Assembly: GCA_019459485.1 (NCBI GenBank)
Contig: JAIBEZ010000051.1
Span: 1 to 64,000, forward strand
Source: Prolixibacteraceae bacterium
GTDB lineage: Bacteria; Bacteroidota; Bacteroidia; Bacteroidales; Prolixibacteraceae
Reading direction: 5' to 3'
Length of the DNA: 64,000 bases
Positions 35,468 to 45,210 of the stretch are shown here, in pieces. The notes beneath the pieces are model-generated. The model saw only the letters and a list, made by a program, of their open reading frames with translations, did not search any database and was not told the origin of the DNA. Position 1 is the stretch's first letter, and the number at the start of each line of letters is the position of its first letter. A program made the position numbers and the translations under genes.

Positions 35468-36469
35468 ATGGATAATATTCGTGCTGCAATAACAGGCATT
35501 GGAGCATTTCTTCCTGAGTACCGTTTAACCAACGAAGAGATAAGTCAACTGGTCGAAACTTCCGATGAATGGATCATGCAGCGTATTGGCATTAAAGAAC
35601 GTCGAATTCTGAAAGAAGAAGGCCTGGCTACCTCTGATATGGGGGTTGCTGCGATAAAGGAACTACTCGAAAAAACAGGAACCAAGCCTGAAGAAATTGA
35701 TTTATTGATTTGTGCCACTATGACTCCGGATAGTCCGTTGCCAGCTACCGCAAATATTATCAATTATAAAGCCGGATTAATTAACGCATGGAGCTTTGAC
35801 CTTACCGCCGCCTGTTCAGGATTCGTCTATGCCCTGACTACAGGTGCAAAATTTATTGAAAGCGGCCAGTATAAAAAGGTAATTATTTTAGGAGCCGATA
35901 TGATGTCATCGGTAATAAACTACAAAGACCGGGCAACCTGTCCATTGTTTGGCGATGGTGCCGCTGCCGTTTTACTTGAGCCAACTACCGAAGATCTTGG
36001 CGTAATTGATCATATCCATCGTGTTGACGGCGCAGGAGCACAATTCCTTCATATTAAAAGCGGTGGATCATTGAAGCCGGCATCCTACGAAACAATCGAT
36101 AACGATGAACATTTTATATATCAGGAAGGACAAACTGTTTTTAAAACGGCAGTTTCGAATATGGCTGACGTTGCTTTGGAAATGATGCAAAAGCATGAAA
36201 TCTCAGCAGAAAAATTAGCCTGGCTTGTTCCACATCAGGCAAATTTGAGAATTATTGATGCTGTTGGCCGACGAATGGGAATTGACAGGGAGAAGGTAAT
36301 GATAAATATTCAGATGTATGGAAATACTACTGCCGCAACTATTCCTCTCTGCTTATATGATTATGAAGACCAATTAAAAAAAGGAGACAATATTATTCTT
36401 GTTGCTTTCGGTGCAGGCTTTACCTGGGGAACTGTTTACCTGAAATGGGCTTACGATCCGAAGAAATAA
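35468..36469 (+). CDS. fabH: 3-oxoacyl-ACP synthase III
   Basis: Starts type II fatty acid synthesis by condensing an acyl-CoA with malonyl-ACP. The 333-residue protein has the Cys-His-Asn triad: C116 in [10 protein letters not shown]256 in VPHQANLRI and N286 in [10 protein letters not shown]. PlsX, often between rpmF and fabH, is absent. The MaoC-like hydratase gene follows 31 bp downstream. Branched or straight primer preference cannot be read from the sequence. Confidence 0.95.
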   Translation: MDNIRAAITGIGAFLPEYRLTNEEISQLVETSDEWIMQRIGIKERRILKEEGLATSDMGVAAIKELLEKTGTKPEEIDLLICATMTPDSPLPATANIINYKAGLINAWSFDLTAACSGFVYALTTGAKFIESGQYKKVIILGADMMSSVINYKDRATCPLFGDGAAAVLLEPTTEDLGVIDHIHRVDGAGAQFLHIKSGGSLKPASYETIDNDEHFIYQEGQTVFKTAVSNMADVALEMMQKHEISAEKLAWLVPHQANLRIIDAVGRRMGIDREKVMINIQMYGNTTAATIPLCLYDYEDQLKKGDNIILVAFGAGFTWGTVYLKWAYDPKK

Positions 36470-36500
36470 ATTTACCGTAACCGCACCAAACTATCTAGCC

Positions 36501-36965
36501 ATGGGAAAACTGATCATCAGAAGTCACGAAGAGTTTGAAAAACATGTTGGACAGGAACTGGGCGTTTCAGAATATATGACCGTTACCCAGGAACAGATCA
36601 ATAAATTTGCGGATGCTACTTTAGATCATCAGTGGATTCATGTTGATGAGGAACGGGCCAAAACTGAAGGTGCTTTTGGAAGCACAATCGCTCATGGTTA
36701 TCTTACATTGTCGCTGCTAGCCTATATGTGGGATCAGATTATTCAGGTTGAAAATATAAAAATGCTGGTAAATTACGGTATTGAATCCTTTCGGTTCAAT
36801 CAGCCGGTGCTTGTAAACAGCAGGATCAGAACCCGGGTAGTTTTAAAATCGGTGACCAACTTAAGGGGAATTTCTAAAATTCAGTTGAACATTACCATGG
36901 AGATTGAGGGAAACCGCAAATCTGCCTATGAAGGTACCATCACTTTTCTGTATCATTTTATTTAA
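36501..36965 (+). CDS. MaoC-family dehydratase/hydratase
   Basis: A 154-residue hot-dog fold protein. The hydratase-2 signature reads FADATLDHQWIHVDEERAKT with the catalytic Asp/His pair, followed by STIAHGYLTLSLL. Such proteins hydrate (R)-enoyl thioesters. The protein probably acts on acyl-CoA or acyl-ACP intermediates; position next to fabH suggests a link with fatty acid metabolism, but the substrate is not determined. Confidence 0.88.
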   Translation: MGKLIIRSHEEFEKHVGQELGVSEYMTVTQEQINKFADATLDHQWIHVDEERAKTEGAFGSTIAHGYLTLSLLAYMWDQIIQVENIKMLVNYGIESFRFNQPVLVNSRIRTRVVLKSVTNLRGISKIQLNITMEIEGNRKSAYEGTITFLYHFI

Positions 36966-37078
36966 GATAATATAAGCAACAATATTTTGCAGAACGTGTT
37001 TCCTGATGGATACGCGTTTTTTTGTATTGTATTGGCCAAATATTTGGCATAAATACAAAGTCCTTCTTTAAGCTTTAT

Positions 37079-37086
37079 TATATTTG
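37079..37086 (+). promoter_or_regulatory. candidate -7 promoter element upstream of the bactofilin-ATPase cluster
   Basis: TATATTTG lies 26 bp before the bactofilin ATG. No -33 TTTG at the usual distance. Confidence 0.45.
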
Positions 37087-37112
37087 AAGTTCGTTCAAAA
37101 AATAATGAGAAA

Positions 37113-37475
37113 ATGGCAAAAGAAATCAATGCAATTAATCCGCAGGTTATTAATCTGATAGCCAAAGGGACCAAAATAACCGGAGATCTTCTTTCTGACG
37201 GTGATATACGGGTTGACGGAGAATTAATTGGAAATTTGGAAACAAAAGGCCGGTTGGTGATTGGAGCTTCAGGAAAGGTAGAAGGCGATATAAAATGTAA
37301 AAGTTGCGAAATTGCCGGAATTCAAACAGGCAAACTGGTTATTGCTGAGTTGCTTTCTTTAAGAACTTCTTCAAAGGTTTCAGGCGATGTTATTACCGGT
37401 AAATTGTCGATTGAACCCGGGTCATTTTTTGTTGGCACCTGCACCATGGGTGATGAAACCGTGAATAATGGATAG
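37113..37475 (+). CDS. bactofilin (polymer-forming cytoskeletal protein)
   Basis: A 120-residue bactofilin: right-handed beta-helix with hydrophobic periodicity (LIAKGTKITGDLLSDGDIRV, GRLVIGASGKVEGDIKC, LLSLRTSSKVSGDVIT, LSIEPGSFFVGTC). Bactofilins self-assemble without nucleotide and act in cell shape and membrane-linked scaffolding. Its last 8 bp overlap the start of the atpZ-like gene, so it is read with the ATP synthase assembly genes, an arrangement worth noting although a functional tie is not shown. Confidence 0.92.
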   Translation: MAKEINAINPQVINLIAKGTKITGDLLSDGDIRVDGELIGNLETKGRLVIGASGKVEGDIKCKSCEIAGIQTGKLVIAELLSLRTSSKVSGDVITGKLSIEPGSFFVGTCTMGDETVNNG

Positions 37476-37686
37476 CGATAATTTTCAAAAACCCAAGAAG
37501 AAATTTGATGATTTTATCAGGTATTCCAGTCTTGCTTTCGAAATGATAGTCATTATGGGAGCGGGAGTATTTTTGGGCGTGAAAATTGATCAATGGGTGG
37601 AACTGGACTTTCCGGCCTTTACCCTTGGATTGATGATTTTATCGGTGGCAGGAGCCATTTATCATGCGATTCGTAAATTTTTGTAG
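37468..37686 (+). CDS. AtpZ/AtpI-like ATP synthase accessory membrane protein
   Basis: A 72-residue protein with two membrane helices (about 20-40 and 48-70) and the family pattern YSSLAFEMIVIMGAGVFLGVKIDQW. The family (F0F1-ATPase gene 1) is encoded upstream of atp operons and is thought to help assembly of the c-ring or magnesium/calcium uptake. It overlaps bactofilin by 8 bp and precedes the atp genes. Confidence 0.85.
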   Translation: MDSDNFQKPKKKFDDFIRYSSLAFEMIVIMGAGVFLGVKIDQWVELDFPAFTLGLMILSVAGAIYHAIRKFL

Positions 37687-37743
37687 TTTTCGGAGTAATA
37701 TTTTTAGTAATATTTCAAAAAATAATTTCCAATCAATCCCGGT

Positions 37744-38121
37744 ATGAAAAACTTTATTGTAAAATCTACTGTTCTGACTATCATTGTTTTCATATTGGGG
37801 GCAATTTTATATTCCACGGTATTTATTCAATTTTACCGTTCGATTTTACTTGTTGTTCCAGCCTTTTTTTATATCGTAACAAACCTTGTACATGCTTATT
37901 TGTTAAACGTTGTTGGAAAATCAAGTTCAAGATTTACTTCACAATATATGGCCGCGAGTTTTATTAAGATGTTCTTTTATTTGGCCGTTGCCATCGTATA
38001 TGTGATTATAAATAAAGAGGATGCAAAGATATTTTTAGTTAATTTTTTGCTCCTATATGTCGTTTATACTACATTTGAAGTGATTGAGTTTTCTAAAGTT
38101 GTAAGACAGATCAACAAGTAA
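37744..38121 (+). CDS. small membrane protein of the atp cluster (AtpI-like position)
   Basis: A 125-residue protein with four predicted membrane helices (about 8-28, 33-55, 70-90 and 97-117) and little polar sequence. No named family was recognised with certainty. It lies between atpZ and atpB, where ATP synthase subunit I is normally encoded, and its size and topology match subunit I. The role as an assembly factor is therefore an inference from position. Confidence 0.7.
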   Translation: MKNFIVKSTVLTIIVFILGAILYSTVFIQFYRSILLVVPAFFYIVTNLVHAYLLNVVGKSSSRFTSQYMAASFIKMFFYLAVAIVYVIINKEDAKIFLVNFLLLYVVYTTFEVIEFSKVVRQINK

Positions 38122-38202
38122 ATTTCTATACCTGTGCTGATTATCTGGAATTGCCTAAAAAAAAATTAAATTTGCTGACAGCAGAATTACAATGAGAATA
38201 CA

Positions 38203-39285
38203 ATGATACGATTTATACGACCTTTATTATTTATCATTTTCGCAGTCATTATCGGAGCAGGAACTGTTCATGCAAGTGAAGAGGCTGTAAAATCAGGAGA
38301 AACGGGACATTCGGAAGAATTTAATGCCGGCAAGTTTGTGATTGAGCATGTTTCTGACGCTTTTGAATGGCACATTGCCACCTATGGCAAAACACACATC
38401 AGCATTCCATTGCCAATCATTCTCTATAGTTCGAACAAAGGCTGGAGTTTTTTCATGTCTTCCAAATTTCATCACGGTCAGGAAGCCTACAATGGTTTCA
38501 GGATTGAACACGAAGGGAAAAACGAAGGAAAAATTGTTGAGTTGAACGAAGCCGGAGAAGTCATCAGCCTACCCATCGATTTGTCAATTACAAAAACAGT
38601 CGCCGGAATTTTCGTTAGCGTCATTGTTCTGCTGCTGATTTTCCTGAGCATAGCAAAATCGGCGAAAAAACGCGTGAACAAGGCACCTGAAGGATTGCAG
38701 AATCTGTTTGAGCCTATCATTATTTTTATTCGCGATGAAGTTGCAAAGCCTGCCATTGGCGAACATAAATTTGAAAAATTCATGCCCTTTCTGTTAACTG
38801 CATTTTTCTTTATTCTGATTAATAATTTTCTGGGATTAATACTGCCTTTTGGGTTGAATGTTACCGGCAATATTGCCGTTACCCTTGTTCTGGCATTGTT
38901 TACCTTTTTCATTACAACCGTAAATGGAAACAAACATTACTGGAAAGAAATATACAACCCCGACGTTCCCATGTGGCTTAAATTTCCTATCCCATTGATG
39001 CCGATCGTGGAGTTTTCAGGAGTAATTACCAAACCGTTTGTGTTAATGGTCCGGTTGTTTGCAAACATGATGGCAGGACACATGATTGTGACTGTTTTTG
39101 TAAGCCTGATTTTCATTTTCAATAAACTGATGGGAGTAGAAGCCGGATTCGGCGTTTCAATCATATCAATCGCATTTTCAGTTTTCATTTTATTGCTCGA
39201 AATTTTGGTTTCCTTTATACAAGCGTATGTATTTACTTTGTTATCAGCGCTGTATTTCGGAATGGCAACATCAGAGCATCATTAA
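38203..39285 (+). CDS. atpB: F-type ATP synthase subunit a
   Basis: Proton-channel subunit of F0. The 360-residue protein starts with a signal-like segment (MIRFIRPLLFIIFAVIIGAGTVHA) and a roughly 120-residue extracytoplasmic extension, usual for Bacteroidota, before the five to six membrane helices. The essential arginine is in LMVRLFANMMAGH, and the C-terminal helix reads VSFIQAYVFTLLSALYFG. First structural gene of atpBEFHAG. Confidence 0.95.
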   Translation: MIRFIRPLLFIIFAVIIGAGTVHASEEAVKSGETGHSEEFNAGKFVIEHVSDAFEWHIATYGKTHISIPLPIILYSSNKGWSFFMSSKFHHGQEAYNGFRIEHEGKNEGKIVELNEAGEVISLPIDLSITKTVAGIFVSVIVLLLIFLSIAKSAKKRVNKAPEGLQNLFEPIIIFIRDEVAKPAIGEHKFEKFMPFLLTAFFFILINNFLGLILPFGLNVTGNIAVTLVLALFTFFITTVNGNKHYWKEIYNPDVPMWLKFPIPLMPIVEFSGVITKPFVLMVRLFANMMAGHMIVTVFVSLIFIFNKLMGVEAGFGVSIISIAFSVFILLLEILVSFIQAYVFTLLSALYFGMATSEHH

Positions 39286-39561
<276 letters not shown>

Positions 39562-39636
39562 GAAATTTTTGTTTTGTGACCCGCTCCCGGGATTGCCGGG
39601 AGTTTGGGTTTCTTTTAACCAACAATCACTAAAATT

Positions 39637-40131
39637 ATGGGATTTGTAACTCCTGATTACGGTACAATATTTTGGATGTTCATCATTTTCGGGATCGTTC
39701 TTTTCATCCTGAAAAAATTTGCCTGGGGACCCATCCTGAAGGCATTGAAAGATCGTGAAAAATCGATTTCAGATGCATTGAATTCGGCCGAAAAAGCCAG
39801 AAAAGAAGTTGCCGGATTAAAAGCCAGCAACGATCAGATTATTGCCGAGGCCCGAAAAGAAAAAGATATCATCCTGAAAGAAGCCCGCGACATAAAAGAT
39901 AAAATTATTGCCGAAGCCAAAGTACAGGCAAATGCCGAAGCGCAAAAAGGAATTGAAATTGCGCGGCAACAGATTATTGCAGAAAAGGATGCTGCTATCA
40001 GTGATATTAAAAAGCAGGTTGCAGAACTTTCGGTAATGATTGCTGAAAAAGTGATAAAAAAAGAACTCGAAAACCCAAAAGATCAGGATATCCTGGTTAA
40101 AGATCTTTTAAAAGACCTGAAGTTGAAATAA
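39637..40131 (+). CDS. atpF: F-type ATP synthase subunit b
   Basis: A 164-residue stator protein: one N-terminal membrane helix (about 11-27, FWMFIIFGIVLFILKKF) followed by a continuous charged helix that dimerises and reaches to F1 (KDREKSISDALNSAEKARKE). delta follows 4 bp after its stop codon. Confidence 0.95.
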   Translation: MGFVTPDYGTIFWMFIIFGIVLFILKKFAWGPILKALKDREKSISDALNSAEKARKEVAGLKASNDQIIAEARKEKDIILKEARDIKDKIIAEAKVQANAEAQKGIEIARQQIIAEKDAAISDIKKQVAELSVMIAEKVIKKELENPKDQDILVKDLLKDLKLK

Positions 40132-40135
40132 ATTT

Positions 40136-40684
40136 ATGGACCAAAGTAAAATCAACGTACGATACGCCAAAGCATTTTTCTCGCTGGCCAAGGAAAAGAA
40201 CCTTTCCGGTGAACTTCAGATGGATGCCGGATTAATTTCTTCTGTTTGCAGTTCAAGCAGCGATTTTAGGATTTTGATTGAAAGCCCGGTAATTCCTACT
40301 TCCGAAAAAAAGAAGGTCCTGAAAGCTATTTTTGAAGGCAAAATCAATACCTATTCAATGAATTTTCTGCTGCTTATTACAGAGAACAGGCGTGAAAAAC
40401 ATATTCCCGGAATATTCAGAGATTTGGAAGAATTGTACCGAAAAGATCAGGGAATAAAAACAGCGGTTTTAACCACAGCAACACCATTGAACGAAGCCAT
40501 TGCTGATCAGATTAAAAAATCGCTGGAAAGTGAATTCGGTGGCAAAGTTGATTTAAGTCAAAAAGTTGACAAAGAACTCATTGGCGGTTTTGTGCTGAGG
40601 GTTGAAGACAATCAATACGATGCAAGTGTTTCATCGCAATTGAAAAAAATAAAAGAAAAATTGCTTCAAACAGAATTGAAATAG
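40136..40684 (+). CDS. atpH: F-type ATP synthase subunit delta
   Basis: A 182-residue peripheral stalk subunit linking b to the top of F1. The N-terminal six-helix domain begins KINVRYAKAFFSLAKEKNL; the C-terminal signature is KVDKELIGGFVLRVEDNQYDASVSSQL. Standard length; located between atpF and atpA as usual. Confidence 0.95.
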   Translation: MDQSKINVRYAKAFFSLAKEKNLSGELQMDAGLISSVCSSSSDFRILIESPVIPTSEKKKVLKAIFEGKINTYSMNFLLLITENRREKHIPGIFRDLEELYRKDQGIKTAVLTTATPLNEAIADQIKKSLESEFGGKVDLSQKVDKELIGGFVLRVEDNQYDASVSSQLKKIKEKLLQTELK

Positions 40685-40711
40685 AATATTGACTGATAAA
40701 AATAAAAGAAA

Positions 40712-42292
40712 ATGGCAAATATAAAACCTGCTGAGGTTTCGGTAATTCTTAAGCAACAGTTGGAAGGCTTTAAAAGTCAGGCAGAATTGGAAGAAGTTGG
40801 CACTGTGCTTCAGGTTGGAGATGGAATTGCCCGTATTTACGGTCTGTCGAATGTTGGATCGAATGAAATGATCGAATTTGACTCTGGCGTAAAAGGGATT
40901 GTATTAAATCTTGAAGAGGACAATGTTGGCGCAGTAATTCTTGGCCTTACGAAAGAAATCAAGGAAGGCGATACTGTTAAACGTTTAAGGAGAACTGCTT
41001 CAATCGAAGTGGGTGAAGGCCTTCTCGGTCGGGTTATTAATACGCTTGGTGAACCGATTGACGGGCGGGGAATTATTACAGGCGAAAAATTCATGATGCC
41101 TTTGGAGCGGAAAGCGCCGGGTGTAATTTTTCGTCAGCCGGTAACTCAACCTCTTCAAACCGGGTTAAAAGCCATCGATGCAATGATTCCGATTGGTCGC
41201 GGACAGCGTGAGCTGATAATTGGCGACCGCCAAACGGGTAAAACCGCTGTGGCAATTGATACCATTATCAATCAGCGCGAAAATTTCGAAAAAGGCAATC
41301 CTGTATATTGTATTTATGTGGCCATTGGCCAAAAAGGTTCAACCATAGCCAATCTGGCGCATATACTCGAAAAACACGGAGCAATGGAATATACCGTGAT
41401 TGTGATGGCTACTGCATCCGATCCGGCAGCGCTACAGTTTTATGCACCTTTTGCCGGAGCTGCAATTGGCGAATATTTTCGTGATACAGGCCGCGATGCT
41501 TTGATCGTTTATGATGATTTGTCGAAACAGGCAGTTTCGTACCGTGAAGTTTCATTGTTGCTGCGCCGTCCGCCGGGCCGCGAAGCCTATCCGGGTGATG
41601 TGTTTTATCTCCACTCACGTTTGTTGGAGCGTGCAGCAAAAATCATCAAATCAGACGAAATGGCTGCCCAGATGAACGATTTGCCCGAATGTCTGAAAGG
41701 CAAGGTTAGAGGCGGCGGATCGCTTACAGCATTGCCAATCATTGAAACCCAGGCCGGCGACGTTTCAGCATACATCCCAACCAACGTAATTTCAATTACC
41801 GATGGTCAGATATTCCTCGAATCCAACCTTTTCAACTCAGGAGTCAGACCAGCTATCAACGTTGGTATTTCGGTATCGAGGGTTGGTGGAAATGCCCAGA
41901 TAAAGTCGATGAAAAAAATCGCAGGTACGCTGAAGCTTGATCAGGCACAGTTCCGCGAACTCGAAGCTTTTTCGAAATTCGGTTCTGATTTGGATACTGC
42001 CACCATGCGCGTGCTGAACAAAGGCCGGAAAAACGTTGAAATATTGAAACAGCCACAATACGCGCCATTTAAGATTGAGCATCAGGTTGCAATTATTTAC
42101 TGCGGAGTAAAAGAACTGTTGCGCGATGTTCCGGTTGAAAAGGTAAAAGATTTTGAACGCGATTTTCTTGAATTAATGGAAATGCAATACCGTGGAGTTC
42201 TTGATCAGTTGAGATCTGGAATTCTGTCGGATAACGAAACTTCCGTAATTGAAAAAGTGGCTGCCGAAATAGCTGAAAGATATTCGGAATAA
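40712..42292 (+). CDS. atpA: F-type ATP synthase subunit alpha
   Basis: The 526-residue regulatory nucleotide-binding subunit of F1. The P loop is [14 protein letters not shown] (about residue 171 onward); [25 protein letters not shown]-type region and the alpha/beta signature ([14 protein letters not shown]) are intact. The protein is full length. The beta and epsilon genes (atpD, atpC) are not downstream: the cluster ends at atpG. Confidence 0.97.
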   Translation: MANIKPAEVSVILKQQLEGFKSQAELEEVGTVLQVGDGIARIYGLSNVGSNEMIEFDSGVKGIVLNLEEDNVGAVILGLTKEIKEGDTVKRLRRTASIEVGEGLLGRVINTLGEPIDGRGIITGEKFMMPLERKAPGVIFRQPVTQPLQTGLKAIDAMIPIGRGQRELIIGDRQTGKTAVAIDTIINQRENFEKGNPVYCIYVAIGQKGSTIANLAHILEKHGAMEYTVIVMATASDPAALQFYAPFAGAAIGEYFRDTGRDALIVYDDLSKQAVSYREVSLLLRRPPGREAYPGDVFYLHSRLLERAAKIIKSDEMAAQMNDLPECLKGKVRGGGSLTALPIIETQAGDVSAYIPTNVISITDGQIFLESNLFNSGVRPAINVGISVSRVGGNAQIKSMKKIAGTLKLDQAQFRELEAFSKFGSDLDTATMRVLNKGRKNVEILKQPQYAPFKIEHQVAIIYCGVKELLRDVPVEKVKDFERDFLELMEMQYRGVLDQLRSGILSDNETSVIEKVAAEIAERYSE

Positions 42293-42336
42293 AGCGTGTG
42301 TGACTGAAAACTCATTTGTTGATTTATTGATTTGAG

Positions 42337-43218
42337 ATGGCCAATTTAAAAGAAATACGAACCAGGATTACCTCTGTTAAAACTACCAGACAGGTTACCA
42401 GTGCCATGAAAATGGTTTCGGCTGCCAAACTTAAAAAGGCACAGGACGCCATTTTGCAGATTCGTCCGTATGCTGATAAACTTTCTCAATTGTTATCCTT
42501 CTTAAGTTCGGTACTTGAGGACAATGAAGATTCGGTTTACACTGTACAGCGCGATCCTGAAAAAGTTTTGATTGTTTTGGTTAGTTCAAACCGTGGGCTT
42601 TGCGGTGGTTTCAATTCGTACGTGTCAAAAAGTGCCATCTCGCTGGCCAAGACAAAGTATCTCAAACAAATGAAATCAGGACATCTTGATTTTATGGTGA
42701 TTGGCAAGCAAGCCGGAAAAGTTTTGCGTACCTATTCTATTCAGGCGAATAGTGAAAAAAATGAATTGTTCGATGATTTGACTTTTGAAAATGTATTAGG
42801 GGTTTCCAAGTCAATAATGAATGATTTTGTGGATGGCAAATACGATCGGGTGGAGTTGGTTTACAACAAATTTATCAATGCTGCCATACAGGAACAGGTA
42901 AGCGAGCAATTCTTACCTGTATTGCCTGCTGCGGTTGATCTGAATAGTCAAACCAATGTCAATTACATTTTCGAACCTTCGCTGGAATACCTCGTTGAGG
43001 AACTGATTCCAAGGTCGCTGGCAATCCAGTTTTACAAAGCTTTGCTTAATTCACATGCAGCAGAGCACGGCGCCCGGATGACGGCTATGCACAAGGCAAC
43101 CGACAATGCTACGGATTTGATAAACGAACTGACACTTACCTTTAATAAAGCACGTCAGGCAGCCATTACCAATGCTATTTTGGAAGTTACCAATGGCTCG
43201 GAAGCGCTGAACGGATAA
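42337..43218 (+). CDS. atpG: F-type ATP synthase subunit gamma
   Basis: The 293-residue central rotor shaft. N-terminal helix LKEIRTRITSVKTTRQVTSAMKMVSAAKL and C-terminal helix EHGARMTAMHKATDNATDLINELTLTFNKARQAAITN are characteristic. The usual atpD-atpC pair does not follow; a REP-like hairpin and a convergent lipoprotein gene come next, so beta and epsilon must be encoded elsewhere, as commonly happens in this phylum. Confidence 0.95.
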   Translation: MANLKEIRTRITSVKTTRQVTSAMKMVSAAKLKKAQDAILQIRPYADKLSQLLSFLSSVLEDNEDSVYTVQRDPEKVLIVLVSSNRGLCGGFNSYVSKSAISLAKTKYLKQMKSGHLDFMVIGKQAGKVLRTYSIQANSEKNELFDDLTFENVLGVSKSIMNDFVDGKYDRVELVYNKFINAAIQEQVSEQFLPVLPAAVDLNSQTNVNYIFEPSLEYLVEELIPRSLAIQFYKALLNSHAAEHGARMTAMHKATDNATDLINELTLTFNKARQAAITNAILEVTNGSEALNG

Positions 43219-43222
43219 AAAA

Positions 43223-43253
43223 AAGTCAGCGCTTCACTTTTGAGTGAAACCCT
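43223..43253. repeat. 31-bp hairpin repeat, copy 1
   Basis: Sequence beginning AAGTCAGCGCTTCACTTT and ending GAGTGAAACCCT, with a TTCACT/AGTGAA stem. It is 30/31 identical to copy 2 at 44338-44368. It starts 5 bp after the atpG stop codon. Confidence 0.85.
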
Positions 43254-43323
43254 CACTAAAATCCGAATGAAGTAGGTGAGATTGCTAACCTGCATCGACA
43301 ATCAAACGCGTTAAAATAAAAGC

Positions 43324-44130
43324 TTATTCATATTCATAAACGGTCTCTTCGTCAACCTTAACCGGATAACCCAAATCGTTGTATTCGTATGTGTGGGTTG
43401 TGATGTTCAGCCATTCAATTACTGAAGAAGACTCACCATAAACTGTGTATGTTTCTTTGGTAATGTTATTACGGTTGGTATCCCGCCCGGGGTTTAGTAA
43501 TTTCTTAAATGGGAAATAAGGATTCTTTTTGTTGTCAAACTCGTATTTGGTTTCATTGCTTAATTTGCTTTTCCCATCAGCAAAAATGTAGTAGTGCATT
43601 CTATGGGTCAGGTTGCCCTGCTCGTCGTACAAATAGTCTATATAACCCGATGGTTTGTCGTCGTCGTAAAAAATGTCTTTTGAAACCAGTCCTTTATCGT
43701 TGAGTTCATACTTAGCGTAACTTTGGGTTCCGTTCGCCCTGTCAACAAACCGTTCAACAAATTGTCCGGTTTTAGGGTATGAATAAGTGTTGGTAACGCT
43801 CTTTGGAACATTTTGTGGATTTGCCCATTCTTCGCGCTTGCTGGCTTCGGCAATCACATACGAAGAACTGCTGTAAAGGGAAGGGTCAATGTAGTAGTCT
43901 TGTTTAATGAGTTGATTTGATGAGTTGTAGGCGTATTTGGTATAAGTTCCCCAACTTTTAACCTCCTCAATTAACCCTGAATTGGTATATGTAAATTTCT
44001 GATAAGGTTCGCCTGATATAAGAACCCGCGATAGTAATCCTGTTTTATTTTTTTCGATAATCGGGTCATTGTCTTTATCGCACGAAATTGAAGCGATGCA
44101 AATCAAAATGATAATCCATGCTTTTTTCAT
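43324..44130 (-). CDS. lipoprotein with YD-like repeats (unknown function)
   Basis: A 268-residue lipoprotein (MKKAWIIILICIASISC, Cys17). The body consists of Tyr/Asn/Asp/Gly-rich beta units such as FTYTNSGLIEEVKSWG, YAYNSSNQLIKQ, YELNDKGLVSKDIFYD, YLYDEQGNLTHRMHYY and YEYNDLGYPVKVDEETVYEYE, which resemble single RHS/YD repeats. It probably forms a short beta-helix or sheet on the cell surface; the function is unknown. The gene is flanked on both sides by nearly identical 31-bp hairpin repeats. Confidence 0.8.
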   Translation of the reverse strand: MKKAWIIILICIASISCDKDNDPIIEKNKTGLLSRVLISGEPYQKFTYTNSGLIEEVKSWGTYTKYAYNSSNQLIKQDYYIDPSLYSSSSYVIAEASKREEWANPQNVPKSVTNTYSYPKTGQFVERFVDRANGTQSYAKYELNDKGLVSKDIFYDDDKPSGYIDYLYDEQGNLTHRMHYYIFADGKSKLSNETKYEFDNKKNPYFPFKKLLNPGRDTNRNNITKETYTVYGESSSVIEWLNITTHTYEYNDLGYPVKVDEETVYEYE

Positions 44131-44610
44131 GTCGTGGGATTTTTTTTGTTTTAACTATCACTAAGATACAGAATGCCTCCCGACGGTTGCGTTGAATTAT
44201 AGATGTTCTCGAACATAAAAATTATAGATTTCTCTTTTATTCTATAATTCAAAATTTATGACAACAGAAGTTGGGTAGAAGAAGTGGCAATAAAATACAA
44301 ATAGCTACAGACCAGAATTTTATTGAAAATGCAAAGCAAGTCAGCGCTTCACTTTGGAGTGAAACCCTGACCAGAACAATTGTCTAACTGACAAAGTTAA
44401 TCATTGCTTCCCCAGGGATACAAGTGAACTTGGCTCACCTGCAAAAAAATGCTTTTTAAAATGAAACAACCATGAGAAAGTCTCAAATTGAGGCGGTTTT
44501 CGTGTTTAATAGGACATATGAGAATGATGTAACTCTAAAACAGAATTGTGTAACATGTAAATGCCAATAAAGGGATAACCTTGCATTAATTATTAATTCA
44601 ATTTTTAAAC
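44131..44610. other. intergenic region with hairpin repeat copy 2
   Basis: 480 bp between divergent lipoprotein genes. It holds an AT-rich hairpin (AATTATAGA / TCTATAATT, 44220-44249) and the second 31-bp repeat (44338-44368). I see no gene in either strand and no clear -7 box for either neighbour. Confidence 0.6.
44338..44368. repeat. 31-bp hairpin repeat, copy 2
   Basis: Differs from copy 1 (43223-43253) at one position only and lies in the same orientation. The two copies bracket the YD-repeat lipoprotein gene. Confidence 0.85.
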
Positions 44611-45006
44611 ATGGAAAACATGAAAAACATGAAAAAGATTAGTTTTTTACTATTGATAGCGATTGTTGCACTATCAGGATTTCTTGTTACATCTTGTGAA
44701 AAAGAAGCAACTGAAACGAATATGATTGTCAGACGTTGGACATTAGCGTCAAAGACGATCGTTGGTGCGAGCGTTGCAACTGACTGCGAAAAACTGTCAG
44801 TATGGAACTTTAAATCGGATGGAACTTATGCGATCTACGATTCGTGTGACAAAACATCAACAGGAACCTGGAGTCTGGCTGCCGATGCCAAAACATTAAC
44901 ATTGGATGGTAGTAGTGCTTATGCGGTAATTGAAAGTACGATAAGTACACTTGTAATAGAATTGCAGGTTGGTAGCACCGGATTAACACGATGGTCGTTT
45001 AATTAA
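44611..45006 (+). CDS. small lipocalin-like lipoprotein
   Basis: A 131-residue lipoprotein (lipobox FLVTSC, Cys29; Met residues at positions 1, 4 and 7 are alternative starts). The mature part has the lipocalin-like pattern of a G-x-W motif region (IVRRWTLASKTIVG), SVWNFKSDGTYAIYDSC, GTWSLAADAKTLTLDG and a final ELQVGSTGLTRWSFN. Such short beta-barrel lipoproteins are common in Bacteroidota and have no known ligand. A strong terminator follows. Confidence 0.75.
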   Translation: MENMKNMKKISFLLLIAIVALSGFLVTSCEKEATETNMIVRRWTLASKTIVGASVATDCEKLSVWNFKSDGTYAIYDSCDKTSTGTWSLAADAKTLTLDGSSAYAVIESTISTLVIELQVGSTGLTRWSFN

Positions 45007-45105
45007 GACCCGGTTTTATCATGTGTATTTCGGACAAAGCGATCACAAAAATAAAATAACTTAATCCGCATCTGGAATACTACTATTCAACAAAGATTAT
45101 TAGAC

Positions 45106-45146
45106 ATCCGGTGACTTCAATGAATGAAGTTACCGGATTTTTTTGT
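45106..45146 (+). terminator. Rho-independent terminator
   Basis: A 14-bp stem ATCCGGTGACTTCA / TGAAGTTACCGGAT (one G-U pair) with a 5-nt loop, then a run of T. It ends the lipocalin-like gene and lies before convergent trpS. Confidence 0.9.
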
Positions 45147-45210
45147 GTGAAATTTCTGCACTGCTCTTTTACGAGTGTAACACTCATTATTTTGATTGAG
45201 ATGCAGAAGC

